Translations under genes and position numbers: made by a program
DNA from: Roseospirillum parvum
GTDB lineage: Bacteria; Pseudomonadota; Alphaproteobacteria; Rhodospirillales; Rhodospirillaceae
Assembly (NCBI RefSeq): GCF_900100455.1
Contig: NZ_FNCV01000015.1
Span: 1 to 35,898 of the forward strand
Length of the DNA stretch: 35,898 bases
Reading direction: 5' to 3'
Notes under the pieces: generated by a model
The model's input: only the letters and a program-made list of their open reading frames with translations
What the model was told of the DNA's origin: nothing
The model's database searches: none
Part shown: piece after piece, positions 7,923 through 15,944 of the stretch
Position numbering within the stretch: the stretch's first letter is position 1
Layout of the letters: every line of letters starts with the position of its first letter

Positions 7923-8786
7923 CTAATCCTCCACGGACCGTCCCGCAATCACCCCCGGCGGATCGGGGACCAGGGCCCGGTAGGCGTGCCAGCTGGCATG
8001 GCCGATCAGCGGCAGGGTGACGATCAGGCCGAGAAAGCCGGTGAGCAGCCCGCCCACGGTGAACAGGGCGATCAGCCCGGCCCACAGCAGCATCGGGCCG
8101 GGGTTGTGGAGCACCGCCAGCAGGCTGACCAGGGCCGCCTGGAAGGGGTCGACCCGGCGGTCGCGCAGCATCGGCAGGGCGACCACTCCGCAGACGAAGA
8201 CCCCCGCCGCCACCGCGCCGCCCAGCGCCATCGAGGTGGCCGCGAAGCCGAGCCCGACCGGGGTCGTCATGGCGGCCCACAGGTTGCCCATGTCGATGGT
8301 GTCGTAAGGGTAGAACAGGGCGTAGACGATGACCGCCAGCCGCACCCAGGTCAGCATGACCAGCATCAGCAGAAGGCCGCAGGTCATGACGTGGAAGGGG
8401 TTGTCGCGCCACGCGGTGACGGCGGATTTGAGGCTCGGCCGCTCGCCCCGCTCCAGACAGCGGCTGATGTCGTAGAGGCCCAGCGTCAGCAGCGGCCCGA
8501 CCAGCAGGAAGCCGCCGATCAGCGGCGACAGCAGATAGAGCATGTCGAGCCCCCACAGGGCGGCGAAAATGCCCAGCCCGCCGCCGGTGAACAGCGCCCC
8601 CCAGGCCAGCGACAGCACCGGCGCGCGGGCCAGATCGCGCCACCCGGCGGCGAGCCACAGGAAGGGGGCCTCGCTGCCCACCTCGCGCACCCGGTGGGCA
8701 TGGGGCAGCGGGCTGCCCGGATGGGCATGAGGCAGCGGGCCGCCGGGGGGCGGGGGGCCGCTCGGGGTCTCAGGTGTCGTCGTCAC
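7923..8786 (-). CDS. DUF2189 integral membrane protein
   Basis: A 287-residue protein with about six hydrophobic segments and the DUF2189 pattern: LSLAWGALFTGGGL, then GPLLTLGLYDISRCLERGERPSL, and later PMLRDRRVDPFQAALVSLLAVLHNPGPMLLW. Many alphaproteobacteria have one copy; its function is unknown. The first 35 residues are Pro/His-rich with a doubled PLPHAH. The best start is GTG at 8786, inside the last codons of the BrkB gene (17-base overlap) and preceded by GAGG, so the two are likely translationally coupled. The longer frame to 9026 would run through the BrkB coding sequence and is rejected. Confidence 0.82.
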   Translation of the reverse strand: MTTTPETPSGPPPPGGPLPHAHPGSPLPHAHRVREVGSEAPFLWLAAGWRDLARAPVLSLAWGALFTGGGLGIFAALWGLDMLYLLSPLIGGFLLVGPLLTLGLYDISRCLERGERPSLKSAVTAWRDNPFHVMTCGLLLMLVMLTWVRLAVIVYALFYPYDTIDMGNLWAAMTTPVGLGFAATSMALGGAVAAGVFVCGVVALPMLRDRRVDPFQAALVSLLAVLHNPGPMLLWAGLIALFTVGGLLTGFLGLIVTLPLIGHASWHAYRALVPDPPGVIAGRSVED

Positions 8787-10128
8787 GGTCGGCCTCGCGG
8801 GGTGGCGGCAGGTCGGCCGGTTGATCGGGGGAGGACCCGCGTGGAGCGAGCAACTCGCCGATCGGGCTGTCGAGGGCCTGGCGCTCGGCCCTGCCGGCCT
8901 TGGCCAGCAACTCGGCGAGGCGGCCCTGGGGCGCCGGCTCGGGCGCCGGCAGGCCGAGGCCGAGGGGGGGCAGCAAGGCGTGCAGGGGCTCGCCCGACAG
9001 GTCGCGCATGACCACCCAGCGGGCATCGTCGGTGCGGGCCACGAAGCCGTGCTGACGCAAGGCGCCGAGCACCGTCATCAGGGCGCTTTCCTCGGCCCCG
9101 GTCAAGGCCAGCAGGCGGCCGCGCGGCGTGCCCTGGCCGGTGCGCGCCGCCTCGCCGAGCAGGGTGGCGAGCACATCGAGGGCCAGCGCCAGACGGGCCG
9201 CGCCGGCGGCGCCCTCCCCCCGCTGGCGCTGGGTGCGCCATTCCGGCAGGGCGGCGGTGATCTCGGCCCCGACCAGCACCACGGCCCAGCTCAAGTACAT
9301 CCAGAGCAGGAAGATGGGCACCGCCGACAGCGCCCCGTAGATCGCCTCGTAGCCGCCGAAGCTCGACACATAGAGCACGAAGCCCTGGCGCAGCAGGGCG
9401 AACAGCACGGTCGCCAGCAGCCCGCCCAGCAGCGCGTCGCGCAGCCGGACCGGGCGGTTGGGCACCGCCATGTAGAGCAGCGAGAAGGTGATGAAGGTCA
9501 TCAGTTGGGGCAACAGGGCGGTCAGCCGCCCGGCCACGCCGTCCAGCGCCACTTCCTGGGCCATCCGCTCCAGCACCGCCAGATAGCCGGTCAGCGAGAA
9601 GCTGGCGCCGATCAAAAGCGGACCCAGGGTGATCACCGTCCAGTAGAGGATCAGGCGCTGCAGCAGGGGGCGCGGCCGGCTCACCCGGAAGATGGTGTTG
9701 AAGGCGGATTCAATGGTGATCATCAGCAGGATGGCGGTGACCAGGATGCCGATGATGCCGACCGCCGTCAGTTGCCCGGCGGCCTGGGCGAAGCCGGTCA
9801 GGGCGCCCTTCACGGCGTCGCCGGCGTGGGGCACGAAGTTGGAGAAGATGAACTCCTCGATCTGCCCGCGCACCTCGGCGAACACCGGGAAGGCGGCCAG
9901 CAGGCCCAGCCCGATGGCCAGCACCGGGACCAGCGACAGCATCGAGGTGTAGCTCAGCGAGGCGGCGACGCGCAGCGCCTGGTCGCCGTTGAAGCGATCC
10001 AGCAGGTAGCGGCCAAAGCCGGCCAGCCCGACCAGCCGCTGCTGGAGCTCGGGCCGGGTGGCGCCGGGCGGGGTGGCGCCGGGCGGGGTATCGGTGCCGC
10101 CGCCGGGCCAAAGGCGGGTTCCGCGCAT
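8770..10128 (-). CDS. YihY/BrkB-family membrane protein
   Basis: A 452-residue protein with a six-helix YihY/BrkB domain (about 40-300), shown by LRVAASLSYTSMLSLVPVLAIGL, the ESAFNTIFRV segment and LFALLRQGFVLYVSSFGGYEAIYGALSAVPIFLLWMYLSW. The C-terminal 150 residues form a cytoplasmic winged-helix-like part (ALTGAEESALMTVLGALRQHGFVARTDD). The family was once called ribonuclease BN, which is wrong; its role is not settled. A tandem PPGAT repeat lies near the N-terminus. It is divergent from fabI across a 90-base gap and leads a minus-strand operon with the DUF2189 and LysM genes. Confidence 0.88.
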   Translation of the reverse strand: MRGTRLWPGGGTDTPPGATPPGATRPELQQRLVGLAGFGRYLLDRFNGDQALRVAASLSYTSMLSLVPVLAIGLGLLAAFPVFAEVRGQIEEFIFSNFVPHAGDAVKGALTGFAQAAGQLTAVGIIGILVTAILLMITIESAFNTIFRVSRPRPLLQRLILYWTVITLGPLLIGASFSLTGYLAVLERMAQEVALDGVAGRLTALLPQLMTFITFSLLYMAVPNRPVRLRDALLGGLLATVLFALLRQGFVLYVSSFGGYEAIYGALSAVPIFLLWMYLSWAVVLVGAEITAALPEWRTQRQRGEGAAGAARLALALDVLATLLGEAARTGQGTPRGRLLALTGAEESALMTVLGALRQHGFVARTDDARWVVMRDLSGEPLHALLPPLGLGLPAPEPAPQGRLAELLAKAGRAERQALDSPIGELLAPRGSSPDQPADLPPPREADRDDDT

Positions 10129-10133
10129 GGTCT

Positions 10134-10162
10134 TTGCCCCTTGAAAAGCTTTCGTGTAGGAT
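10134..10162 (+). promoter_or_regulatory. Possible promoter of fabI
   Basis: TTGCCC, 17 bases and TAGGAT lie 56 bases before the fabI start in the gap to the divergent BrkB gene. The match is moderate (two weak boxes), so this is a proposal. Confidence 0.4.
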
Positions 10163-10217
10163 GCCGCCTCGCTTTTCGGAAGCGAACAGGAATCTGCATT
10201 TTTCCGAGGATTTTCGC

Positions 10218-11063
10218 ATGACGACGTCTGCGCCGTTGATGGCCGGCAAACGCGGCCTGATCATGGGGGTCGCCAACGACCGCTCGATTGCCTGGGGCAT
10301 CGCCAAGGCCCTGGCCGCGCAAGGAGCCGAGGTGGGCTTCACCTACCAGGGCGACGCCCTGAAACGCCGCGTGGAGCCCCTGGCCGCCAGCCTGGGCAGC
10401 GACCTTCTGGTGCCCATGGACGTCACCGACCCCGAGAGCATGGACGCCGCCTTCGAGCAGGTGGACAAGGCCTGGGGGCGGATCGATTTCGTGGTCCACG
10501 CCATCGCCTGGTCGGACAAGGACCAGCTTAAGGGCGGCTACATCGACACCACGCTCGACAACTTCCTGAAGTCGATGCACATCTCGTGCTTCAGCTTCAC
10601 CGACGTGGCGCGCCGGGCCCGCCCGCTGATGGCCGAGGGTGGCTCGATGCTCACCCTCACCTACTACGGCGCCGAACAGGTGATGCCGCACTACAACGTG
10701 ATGGGCGTGGCCAAGGCGGCGCTGGAGGCCAGCGTGCGCTATCTGGCCACCGACCTGGGGCCGGAAGGCATCCGGGTCAACGCCCTGTCGGCCGGGCCGA
10801 TCCGCACCCTGGCCGCCTCCGGGATCGGCGACTTCCGCCAGATCCTGGGCTGGAACGCCCTCAACGCGCCGCTGCGCCGCAACGTGACCATCGACGACGT
10901 GGGCGGCGCCGGGCTGTACCTGCTCTCGCCGCTGGCCGCCGGGGTGACCGGCGAGGTCCACCACGTGGACAGCGGTTATCACACCGTCGGCATGTTGGCC
11001 CCGGACAAGGCGCCGGAGCTGATCGAGCTTCTGCAGAACTTCGTCCGCCAGGGCGGCGAGTAG
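10218..11063 (+). CDS. fabI: Enoyl-[acyl-carrier-protein] reductase (NADH) FabI
   Basis: FabI reduces trans-2-enoyl-ACP, the last step of each fatty acid elongation cycle. This 281-residue protein is a short-chain dehydrogenase with the FabI-type nucleotide loop ([18 protein letters not shown], about 16-33), the HAIAW motif near 94-98 and the catalytic pair Y159 and K166 (YNVMGVAK), with a further conserved Tyr at 149/150. The substrate loop LAASGIGDF is present. The ATG at 10218 has GAGGA 7 bases upstream; a frame open further left to 10134 is discarded because it has no ribosome binding site. aroC follows after 13 bases, probably co-transcribed. FabI is the target of triclosan and isoniazid-type inhibitors. 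Confidence 0.97.
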   Translation: MTTSAPLMAGKRGLIMGVANDRSIAWGIAKALAAQGAEVGFTYQGDALKRRVEPLAASLGSDLLVPMDVTDPESMDAAFEQVDKAWGRIDFVVHAIAWSDKDQLKGGYIDTTLDNFLKSMHISCFSFTDVARRARPLMAEGGSMLTLTYYGAEQVMPHYNVMGVAKAALEASVRYLATDLGPEGIRVNALSAGPIRTLAASGIGDFRQILGWNALNAPLRRNVTIDDVGGAGLYLLSPLAAGVTGEVHHVDSGYHTVGMLAPDKAPELIELLQNFVRQGGE

Positions 11064-11076
11064 GCGCGGCGCGGCG

Positions 11077-12165
11077 GTGTCCGGCAACACCTTCGGCCAT
11101 CTGCTTCGGCTGACCAGCTTCGGGGAAAGCCACGGCCCGGCCATCGGCGGCGTGCTCGACGGCATGCCGCCGGGGATTGCCCTGTCGGAGGCCGACATCC
11201 AGCCGGCGCTCGACCGCCGCCGGCCGGGCACCTCGCGCCACACCACCCAGCGCCGCGAGCCGGACACCGTGCGCCTGCTGTCGGGCGTTTACCAGGGCGA
11301 GACCACCGGCACCCCCATCGGTTTCGTCATCGACAACACCGACCAGCGCTCCAAGGACTACGACCGGATCGCCCGCCAGTACCGGCCCGGGCACGCCGAT
11401 CTGACCTACATCGCCAAGTACGGCCGGCGCGATCCGCGCGGCGGGGGCCGCGCCTCGGCCCGCGAGACGGCGGTGCGGGTCGCCGCCGGGGCGATGGCGC
11501 TGAAGGTGCTGACCCACCTGCTGGGGCCCGACGTGGCGGTGCGCGGCGCCCTGGTGGCGCTGGGCGGGCGGGCCGTTGATCCGGCCCGCTGGGATTGGAA
11601 CGCGGTGGCCGACAATCCCTTCTTCTGCCCCGATCCCGAGACCGCCGCGCTGTGGGCCGAGGACCTCGACAAGGTGCGCAAGGCCGGCTCCTCGGTCGGC
11701 GCGGTGGCCCAGGTCGAGGCGCACGGCCTGCCGGCCGGCCTGGGGGCGCCGGTGTTCGACCGCCTGGACGCCGATCTGGCCAAGGCGCTGATGAGCATCA
11801 ACGCGGTCAAGGGGGTGGAGATCGGCGCCGGCTTCGCGGCCGCCGCCTTCTCGGGCGAGGAGAACGCCGATGAGATGCGCCCCGACGGGGCCGGCGGCAT
11901 CGCCTTTCAGTCGAACAACGCCGGCGGCATCCTGGGCGGCATTTCCAGCGGCCAGCCGATCGTCGCCCGGGCCGCCTTCAAGCCGACCAGTTCCATCCTG
12001 ACGCCGCGCCGGAGCGTCGATCAGGACGGCAACGCCGTCGAGGTGGTGACCACCGGCCGCCACGACCCCTGCGTGGGCATTCGCGGCGTCCCGGTGGCCG
12101 AGGCGATGATGACCCTGACCCTGGCCGACCACCTTTTGCGCCAACGGGCCATCGCGCCCGGCTGA
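11077..12165 (+). CDS. aroC: Chorismate synthase
   Basis: AroC converts 5-enolpyruvylshikimate 3-phosphate to chorismate, using reduced FMN as a catalyst without net redox change. It is the last step of the shikimate pathway and feeds aromatic amino acids, folate and quinones, including the menaquinone made by the menA-menG products further on. The 362-residue protein has the family signatures [51 protein letters not shown] and GRHDPCVG near the end. The start is GTG at 11077; the ribosome binding site is weak. It is 13 bases after fabI. Confidence 0.97.
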   Translation: MSGNTFGHLLRLTSFGESHGPAIGGVLDGMPPGIALSEADIQPALDRRRPGTSRHTTQRREPDTVRLLSGVYQGETTGTPIGFVIDNTDQRSKDYDRIARQYRPGHADLTYIAKYGRRDPRGGGRASARETAVRVAAGAMALKVLTHLLGPDVAVRGALVALGGRAVDPARWDWNAVADNPFFCPDPETAALWAEDLDKVRKAGSSVGAVAQVEAHGLPAGLGAPVFDRLDADLAKALMSINAVKGVEIGAGFAAAAFSGEENADEMRPDGAGGIAFQSNNAGGILGGISSGQPIVARAAFKPTSSILTPRRSVDQDGNAVEVVTTGRHDPCVGIRGVPVAEAMMTLTLADHLLRQRAIAPG

Positions 12166-12225
12166 GGCGACGCCGGGACGGCAAGGGGCAACGGGGGCGG
12201 GGACATGGTCCGGGGAGCGGTGAGC

Positions 12226-12366
12226 GCCCTGGCTGCGTCTCCCCGTGGTGCGGGGGATACTAAAGCCGCGGGGCTACCGTCCAACCCAACGGAGGCAGCC
12301 AGGGCACGGAACCATTGTTCCGGCCAGACGGCTGGCCGTCAAGGTGCGGCCAGTCATCGACACCTT
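12226..12366. ncRNA. Candidate structured RNA: cloverleaf-like fold plus three hairpins
   Basis: An 11-bp perfect stem (12226-12236 with 12295-12305, GCCCTGGCTGC/GCAGCCAGGGC) encloses three small hairpins: CCCCG/CGGGG at 12241-12255, AGCC/GGCT at 12264-12275 and CCGT/ACGG at 12277-12292. Directly after it come CGGAAC/GTTCCG (12307-12322), GGCCAG/CTGGCC (12322-12337) and AAGGTG/CACCTT (12341-12366), all perfect. It does not match tRNA, tmRNA, RNase P, SRP RNA, 6S or riboswitch cores that I know. The strand cannot be decided, and no clear promoter or U-run marks its ends. It could also be a folded mobile repeat. Confidence 0.4.
12274..12357 (-). CDS. Possible 27-residue ORF with a CPGC motif
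   Basis: The ATG at 12357 is preceded by GGGAGGAAGGTGTCG, a strong ribosome binding site at suitable distance. The product is 27 residues, basic, with a single Cys-x-x-Cys (VPCPGCLRWVGR) near the end. It lies inside the hairpin array, so it may be a chance ORF or a leader peptide. I know of no family for it. Confidence 0.25.
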   Translation of the reverse strand: MTGRTLTASRLAGTMVPCPGCLRWVGR

Positions 12367-12436
12367 CCTCCCGGCGGGCCGGTGGTCGTCGGGGGGCTTT
12401 CAAGGCTCCGGAGGATCAGGGAGACGGCCGAAAAAA

Positions 12437-12529
12437 GCACAGGGGCGGATCGCTTCCTCTTGGGCCCGCCCGGCGGGTCGAAGAGGGCGCGATCCGCCCC
12501 GCTCTTGTGCAACCGCCGTCCGACGGCGG
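12437..12529. repeat. Long inverted repeat and a second 8-bp hairpin
   Basis: GGGGCGGATCGC (12442-12453) pairs exactly with GCGATCCGCCCC (12489-12500). Inside it CCTCTT pairs with AAGAGG and CCCGCC with GGCGGG; outside, GCACA (12437) pairs with TGTGC (12510) across a short bulge. The result is one nearly continuous hairpin of about 74 bases. A separate perfect hairpin, CCGCCGTC/GACGGCGG, follows at 12513-12529. Neither has a T-run. They look like an extragenic palindromic element or a protein-binding cruciform. Confidence 0.7.
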
Positions 12530-12540
12530 TGACTCTTTCA

Positions 12541-12614
12541 GGCCGCTGTCGCGGGGCACGGCTTTGTTTGGGCCGCTGTCGCGGGGCACGGCTTTGTTCA
12601 GGCCGCTGTCGCGG
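12541..12614 (+). repeat. 30-bp tandem repeat, 2.5 copies
   Basis: The 30-base unit beginning GGCCGCTGTCGCGGGGCACG is present at 12541-12570 and 12571-12600 with differences only in the last two bases, and a third copy breaks off at 12614. The unit is a multiple of three, but no frame through it gives a believable protein. It sits 12 bases downstream of the stop of the 36-residue ORF on the other strand. Confidence 0.8.
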
Positions 12615-12625
12615 CCCATGCCGGC

Positions 12626-12736
12626 TCAGGCGTTGAGCCGGCGCTCGAAGGCGGCGCGCTCGGCGGCGGTGTGGCCATCGATCCGGATGCCGGACGAGAC
12701 CATCATGTAATCCCAGAGAATCTTGAACCGCATCAT
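12626..12736 (-). CDS. Small protein of 36 residues, unknown
   Basis: The ATG at 12736 has a perfect GGAGG 8 bases upstream. The product starts MMRFKILWDYMMVSSG and ends GHTAAERAAFERRLNA: a hydrophobic first half with a Trp-Asp-Tyr, then an amphipathic, charged helix. That is the shape of many small membrane-bound or regulatory proteins. I recognise no family. A perfect GCCGGCTCA/TGAGCCGGC hairpin (12620-12642) covers the stop codon. The 5' leader holds a GGCAGGGG/CCCCTGCC hairpin (12760-12780), and a possible promoter with palindromes lies upstream, so this looks like a regulated gene of its own rather than the tail of the helicase operon. Confidence 0.6.
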   Translation of the reverse strand: MMRFKILWDYMMVSSGIRIDGHTAAERAAFERRLNA

Positions 12737-12759
12737 GGGTGTTTCCTCCAAGCCCAGGC

Positions 12760-12780
12760 GGCAGGGGCATGACCCCTGCC
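12760..12780 (-). promoter_or_regulatory. Hairpin in the leader of the 36-residue ORF
   Basis: GGCAGGGG (12760-12767) and CCCCTGCC (12773-12780) form a perfect 8-bp stem with a 5-base loop, 11 bases upstream of the GGAGG ribosome binding site of the small ORF. It could stabilise the mRNA or influence translation; there is no U-run, so it is not an obvious terminator. Confidence 0.5.
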
Positions 12781-12840
12781 AGCGTCGGCCGATCTTGTTT
12801 GCCGGGCCGGACGCACGTTGACCCCTCTCCCCTACAATGT

Positions 12841-12897
12841 GCGCACTCAGTGCGCCGTCGTCAAGGGGAAAAGTCGCACGTCGTGCGCATAATGCGC
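12841..12897 (-). promoter_or_regulatory. Three perfect palindromes near a possible promoter
   Basis: The palindromes are GCGCACTcAGTGCGC (12841-12855), CGCACGtCGTGCG (12875-12887) and GCGCATaATGCGC (12885-12897), each with a one-base centre. On the minus strand TTGACG at 12864-12859 could be a -35 box for the 36-residue ORF, with a poor -10 near 12834-12841. The first palindrome would then lie between the two boxes, as a repressor operator does. The related half-sites (GCGCA) suggest one dimeric regulator. Which regulator is unknown. Confidence 0.45.
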
Positions 12898-12926
12898 GGC
12901 GAAGGCGTGGAGGCGGGGGGCGGCGC

Positions 12927-15899
12927 TCAGGTGTTTTCGGGAGGCTCCGAGGAATCTTTCGGGCTCGGCTCTGGGCTCGGTTCTGGGCTCGGTTCTGGGC
13001 TCGGCTCTGGAACTTGCGCGGGGCTGGGCGGCGGGTTGAGGGGCGCCTCGGCCGGGGTCCCGTCGGTGGGCGCCTGGGGCGCCGCCGGGGCGGCGTCCTG
13101 CTGGGCGGCATCCTTTTTCCGGTCCGGGCCGGGGGCCTTCGGCGGGGCCATGCGGGCCTTCAGTTCGGCCAGCTTGGCGAACGGGCTGTCCGGATCGATC
13201 GGCCTGTCGCGCCGGGGCGGCCGGTCGCCGGCCGGCTTGCCGGCGCCCTTGCCGGGAGCCTTGTCCCGGCGCGGCTGTTCGCCCTGGCTGGCGTTCCGTC
13301 CGCCCTTGGGGCCCTTGGCCGGGCGGGCCCGGGTGCGGTGTGGACGTTCGCGGGCCGGCGGGGCCTCGCCCTCGGCGGCTGCCGGGGCCGGGGAGGAGGC
13401 GGCGCCGTCGCCGGCCGGCTGGCCCTCGGCCGGGCTGTCCCTGCGGGGCCGGGGGCCGCGTCCGCCGGGTCGGCGCTTGCGGCTGAAGGCAATCGCCTTC
13501 TTGTCGTTCTCGCCGTCGATCAGGGCGGCCTGATAGCCCAGCCCGTCGAGCACCTTGACCCCTTCCTCGGCCCCGATGCCGAGCAGGGTGAGCAGGTCCG
13601 GAGGCAGGGTTTCGGCCTTGCTGCGGGCCGTCTCGCGGACCTTGGCGGCGAAGCGCTCCAGCATGTCGACGCGGATCGCCCGGCCGCCCAGCACCCGGTA
13701 GCCGACCGCCCGGTAGTGCTCGACCGTCACCTCGGGGTCGGCCGGGAAGCTGGTCCGCCCGGGGTCGGGCAGGGGCAGCGGAGGGGCGCCGTTGAAGGCC
13801 TCCCACAGCCGCGCCGCCAGATGCTGGGCGGCGGGCTTGAGAAGGCCGGGCAGGAACAGGCTGACCACCCCGAAGCGCACCCCGTGGCGGGCCAGCACCT
13901 TGCGCCCGGTGTCGTCCAGCGCCTTGATCTGCTCCTCGACCCGGGGCCGTTCCAGCACGCCCAGGGTCTCGCTCATCTGAAAGCCGATGCCGCGCGCCGC
14001 GCCGGCCAGCTCGGGGTCATCGATGAGGGCGATCAGCGGCCCCAACTGGGCCTTGACGTGGGCGCTCAGCCAGCCTTGCAGGCGCTGGCCGACGACCTCG
14101 CGGGCGGCGCTGTCGAGCAGCTCGTTGGGGGGGATCTCCACCGCCGGGGTGAGCGGCGTGGCGCCCTTGGCGAGGCGGGCCACCGGGGCGGCGCGCCAAG
14201 TCAGCCGGCCCTGGTCGTCCAGACCGAACAGGGTGTCGGCGTCCTCGCTCAGCCGTTTCACCCGGGTGGCGATCTCGCCGACCAGCGCGCTGTCGGCGGC
14301 ATTGGCCACCTGCCGGTCGGCAAAGGCGCTCTCGCCCTTTTCCGCAACGAAGGTCAGTCCTTCCAACTGGCCGATCACATGGCCCTCCACATCCACCTGC
14401 CCATCACCATTGACGTGCGCGAAAAGTCGCCCGCCACCGCGTAACCGCTTTACCAGCACTGCCGTGCGTTTGTCCACGAAACGACGGGTCAGGCTGACAT
14501 GCAGGGCATCGGACAGGCGATCCTCGACCGCCCGGGTGCGTTCCTGCCAGTGGCCGGGGTCGGCCAGCCAGTCGGCCCGGTGGCTGACGTAGGTCCACAC
14601 CCGGATGCCGGCGATGCGCTCGGTCAGGGCGTGCATGTCGCCGTCGGTGCGATCCAGGCGGGTCACCTGGGCGGCCAGCCAGTCCTCGGGCAGGCGGCCC
14701 TCGTGGTCCAAAAGGTGGCGGAAGATGGCGCCCAGCAGGCGGGCGTGGGTTTCCGGCATCACCTTGCGGAAGTCGGGCACCTGACAGACCTGCCAGAGCA
14801 GGCGCAGGCGCTGCGGGGTGTCGGCCAGACGGCGGATGTCCGCGTCCCGGGCCAGGGCTTCCAGGGCCCGCTGGTCGTCGCCCGGGCGGCCCCGGGTCAG
14901 CCCCTCGGCCGGCGGCGGGGCGTTGAGGCCGGCCAGCAGGGCCTCGAGCGAGGTGAAGCGCAAGCCATCGTTGCGCCAGAACAGGGCGCGCAGGGGCATG
15001 AAGGCGTGGCTTTCCACGCGCTCGATCAGCTCCGGGTCGAGCCCGCCCACCTCGCCGGTGGTGCCGAAGGTGCCGTCGTTCATGTGCCGCCCGGCGCGGC
15101 CGGCGATCTGCGCCACCTCGGGGGCGCTCAGGGCGCGCGGGCGCTGGCCGTCGAACTTCACCGTCTGGGCGAAGGCGACGTGATCAACGTCCATGTTGAG
15201 GCCCATGCCAATGGCGTCGGTGGCCACCAGATGGTCCACCTCGCCGGCCTGGAACATGGCCACCTGGGCGTTGCGGGTGCGCGGGCTCAGGGCCCCCAGG
15301 ACCACCGCCGCGCCGCCCCGCTGGCGGCGGATCAGCTCGGCGATGGCATAGACCTCGCCGGCCGAGAAGGCGACCACCGCCGAGCGCCGGGGCAGCCGGG
15401 TCAGCTTGCGCGGCCCGTTGTAGGAGAGGGTGGAGAAGCGCTGCCGGGTCTCGAAGGTGCAGCCCGGGACCAGCTTCCTGATCAACGGGCGGATGGTTTC
15501 GGCGCCCAGGAACAGGGTTTCGCGCCGCCCCCGGGCGTTGAGCAGGCGCTGGGTGAAGACGTGGCCGCGTTCCGGGTCGGCGCACAACTGGATTTCGTCG
15601 ATGGCCAGGAAGTCCACCGGGCGGTCGAGTGGCATGCTTTCCACGGTGCACACCAGCCAGCGGGCGCGGGCCGGCAGGATGCGTTCCTCGCCGGTGATCA
15701 GGCCCACGTTGCGGGGCCCCTTGAGGGCGGCGATGCGGTCGTAGTTCTCGCGCGCCAGCAGGCGCAACGGGAAGCCGATCATGCCCGAGCCGTGGCCCAG
15801 CATGCGGTCGATGGCGAGGAAGGTCTTGCCGGTGTTGGTCGGCCCGAGGATGGCCTTCAGGGTGGCGTCGGGGCGCACCGGCGGGGCGAGATGGCTCAT
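12927..15899 (-). CDS. Suv3-like superfamily 2 RNA helicase
   Basis: A 990-residue protein with a superfamily 2 helicase core (about 1-330): GPTNTGKT (Walker A, 19-26), DEIQ (101-104), SPRTRNAQVAMFQAGEVDHLVATDAIGMGLN and QIAGRAGR. The DEIQ box and overall pattern match the mitochondrial RNA helicase Suv3 and its alphaproteobacterial relatives, where a role in RNA unwinding or turnover is inferred. The middle 500 residues continue the family. The last 200 are Pro/Ala/Arg/Lys-rich and disordered, ending in EPSP repeats encoded by 12-bp tandem repeats. It is the last gene of a minus-strand operon after the methyltransferase and lipoprotein genes, with a 45-base gap. The ATG at 15899 follows AAAGGGG. 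Confidence 0.88.
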   Translation of the reverse strand: MSHLAPPVRPDATLKAILGPTNTGKTFLAIDRMLGHGSGMIGFPLRLLARENYDRIAALKGPRNVGLITGEERILPARARWLVCTVESMPLDRPVDFLAIDEIQLCADPERGHVFTQRLLNARGRRETLFLGAETIRPLIRKLVPGCTFETRQRFSTLSYNGPRKLTRLPRRSAVVAFSAGEVYAIAELIRRQRGGAAVVLGALSPRTRNAQVAMFQAGEVDHLVATDAIGMGLNMDVDHVAFAQTVKFDGQRPRALSAPEVAQIAGRAGRHMNDGTFGTTGEVGGLDPELIERVESHAFMPLRALFWRNDGLRFTSLEALLAGLNAPPPAEGLTRGRPGDDQRALEALARDADIRRLADTPQRLRLLWQVCQVPDFRKVMPETHARLLGAIFRHLLDHEGRLPEDWLAAQVTRLDRTDGDMHALTERIAGIRVWTYVSHRADWLADPGHWQERTRAVEDRLSDALHVSLTRRFVDKRTAVLVKRLRGGGRLFAHVNGDGQVDVEGHVIGQLEGLTFVAEKGESAFADRQVANAADSALVGEIATRVKRLSEDADTLFGLDDQGRLTWRAAPVARLAKGATPLTPAVEIPPNELLDSAAREVVGQRLQGWLSAHVKAQLGPLIALIDDPELAGAARGIGFQMSETLGVLERPRVEEQIKALDDTGRKVLARHGVRFGVVSLFLPGLLKPAAQHLAARLWEAFNGAPPLPLPDPGRTSFPADPEVTVEHYRAVGYRVLGGRAIRVDMLERFAAKVRETARSKAETLPPDLLTLLGIGAEEGVKVLDGLGYQAALIDGENDKKAIAFSRKRRPGGRGPRPRRDSPAEGQPAGDGAASSPAPAAAEGEAPPARERPHRTRARPAKGPKGGRNASQGEQPRRDKAPGKGAGKPAGDRPPRRDRPIDPDSPFAKLAELKARMAPPKAPGPDRKKDAAQQDAAPAAPQAPTDGTPAEAPLNPPPSPAQVPEPSPEPSPEPSPEPSPKDSSEPPENT
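12961..13008 (-). repeat. 12-bp tandem repeat coding for EPSP
   Basis: Four consecutive copies of GGGCTCGGYTCT (plus strand) encode repeated Glu-Pro-Ser-Pro at the end of the helicase. The copies differ only at one T/C position. Copy number is likely to vary between strains by slippage without breaking the frame. Confidence 0.85.
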
Positions 15900-15944
15900 G
15901 ACGGCGCCCCTTTGCGCGGGGCTGGGACCTTTTACTGTGACCTG

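Noticed and set aside
7923-9026. Longer start for the DUF2189 gene at 9026
   Set aside because: The added 80 residues would come from a frame inside the BrkB coding sequence and are Pro/Arg/Ser-rich; the GTG at 8786 has a ribosome binding site and a coupled position.
12226-12305. Cloverleaf of about 80 nt as a tRNA
   Set aside because: The closing stem is 11 bp, no arm has a TTCGA loop or a proper anticodon arm, and there is no CCA. tmRNA, RNase P and SRP RNA cores are also absent.
12541-12614. CRISPR-like array
   Set aside because: The 30-bp units are directly adjacent, with no spacers between them, and no cas genes are present.
12354-12770. Minus-strand ORF of 138 residues through the 30-bp repeats
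   Set aside because: The product is an Arg/Pro/Gln-rich string set by the repeats (RQRPEQSRAP). It overlaps the 36-residue ORF, which has the better ribosome binding site, and has none of its own.
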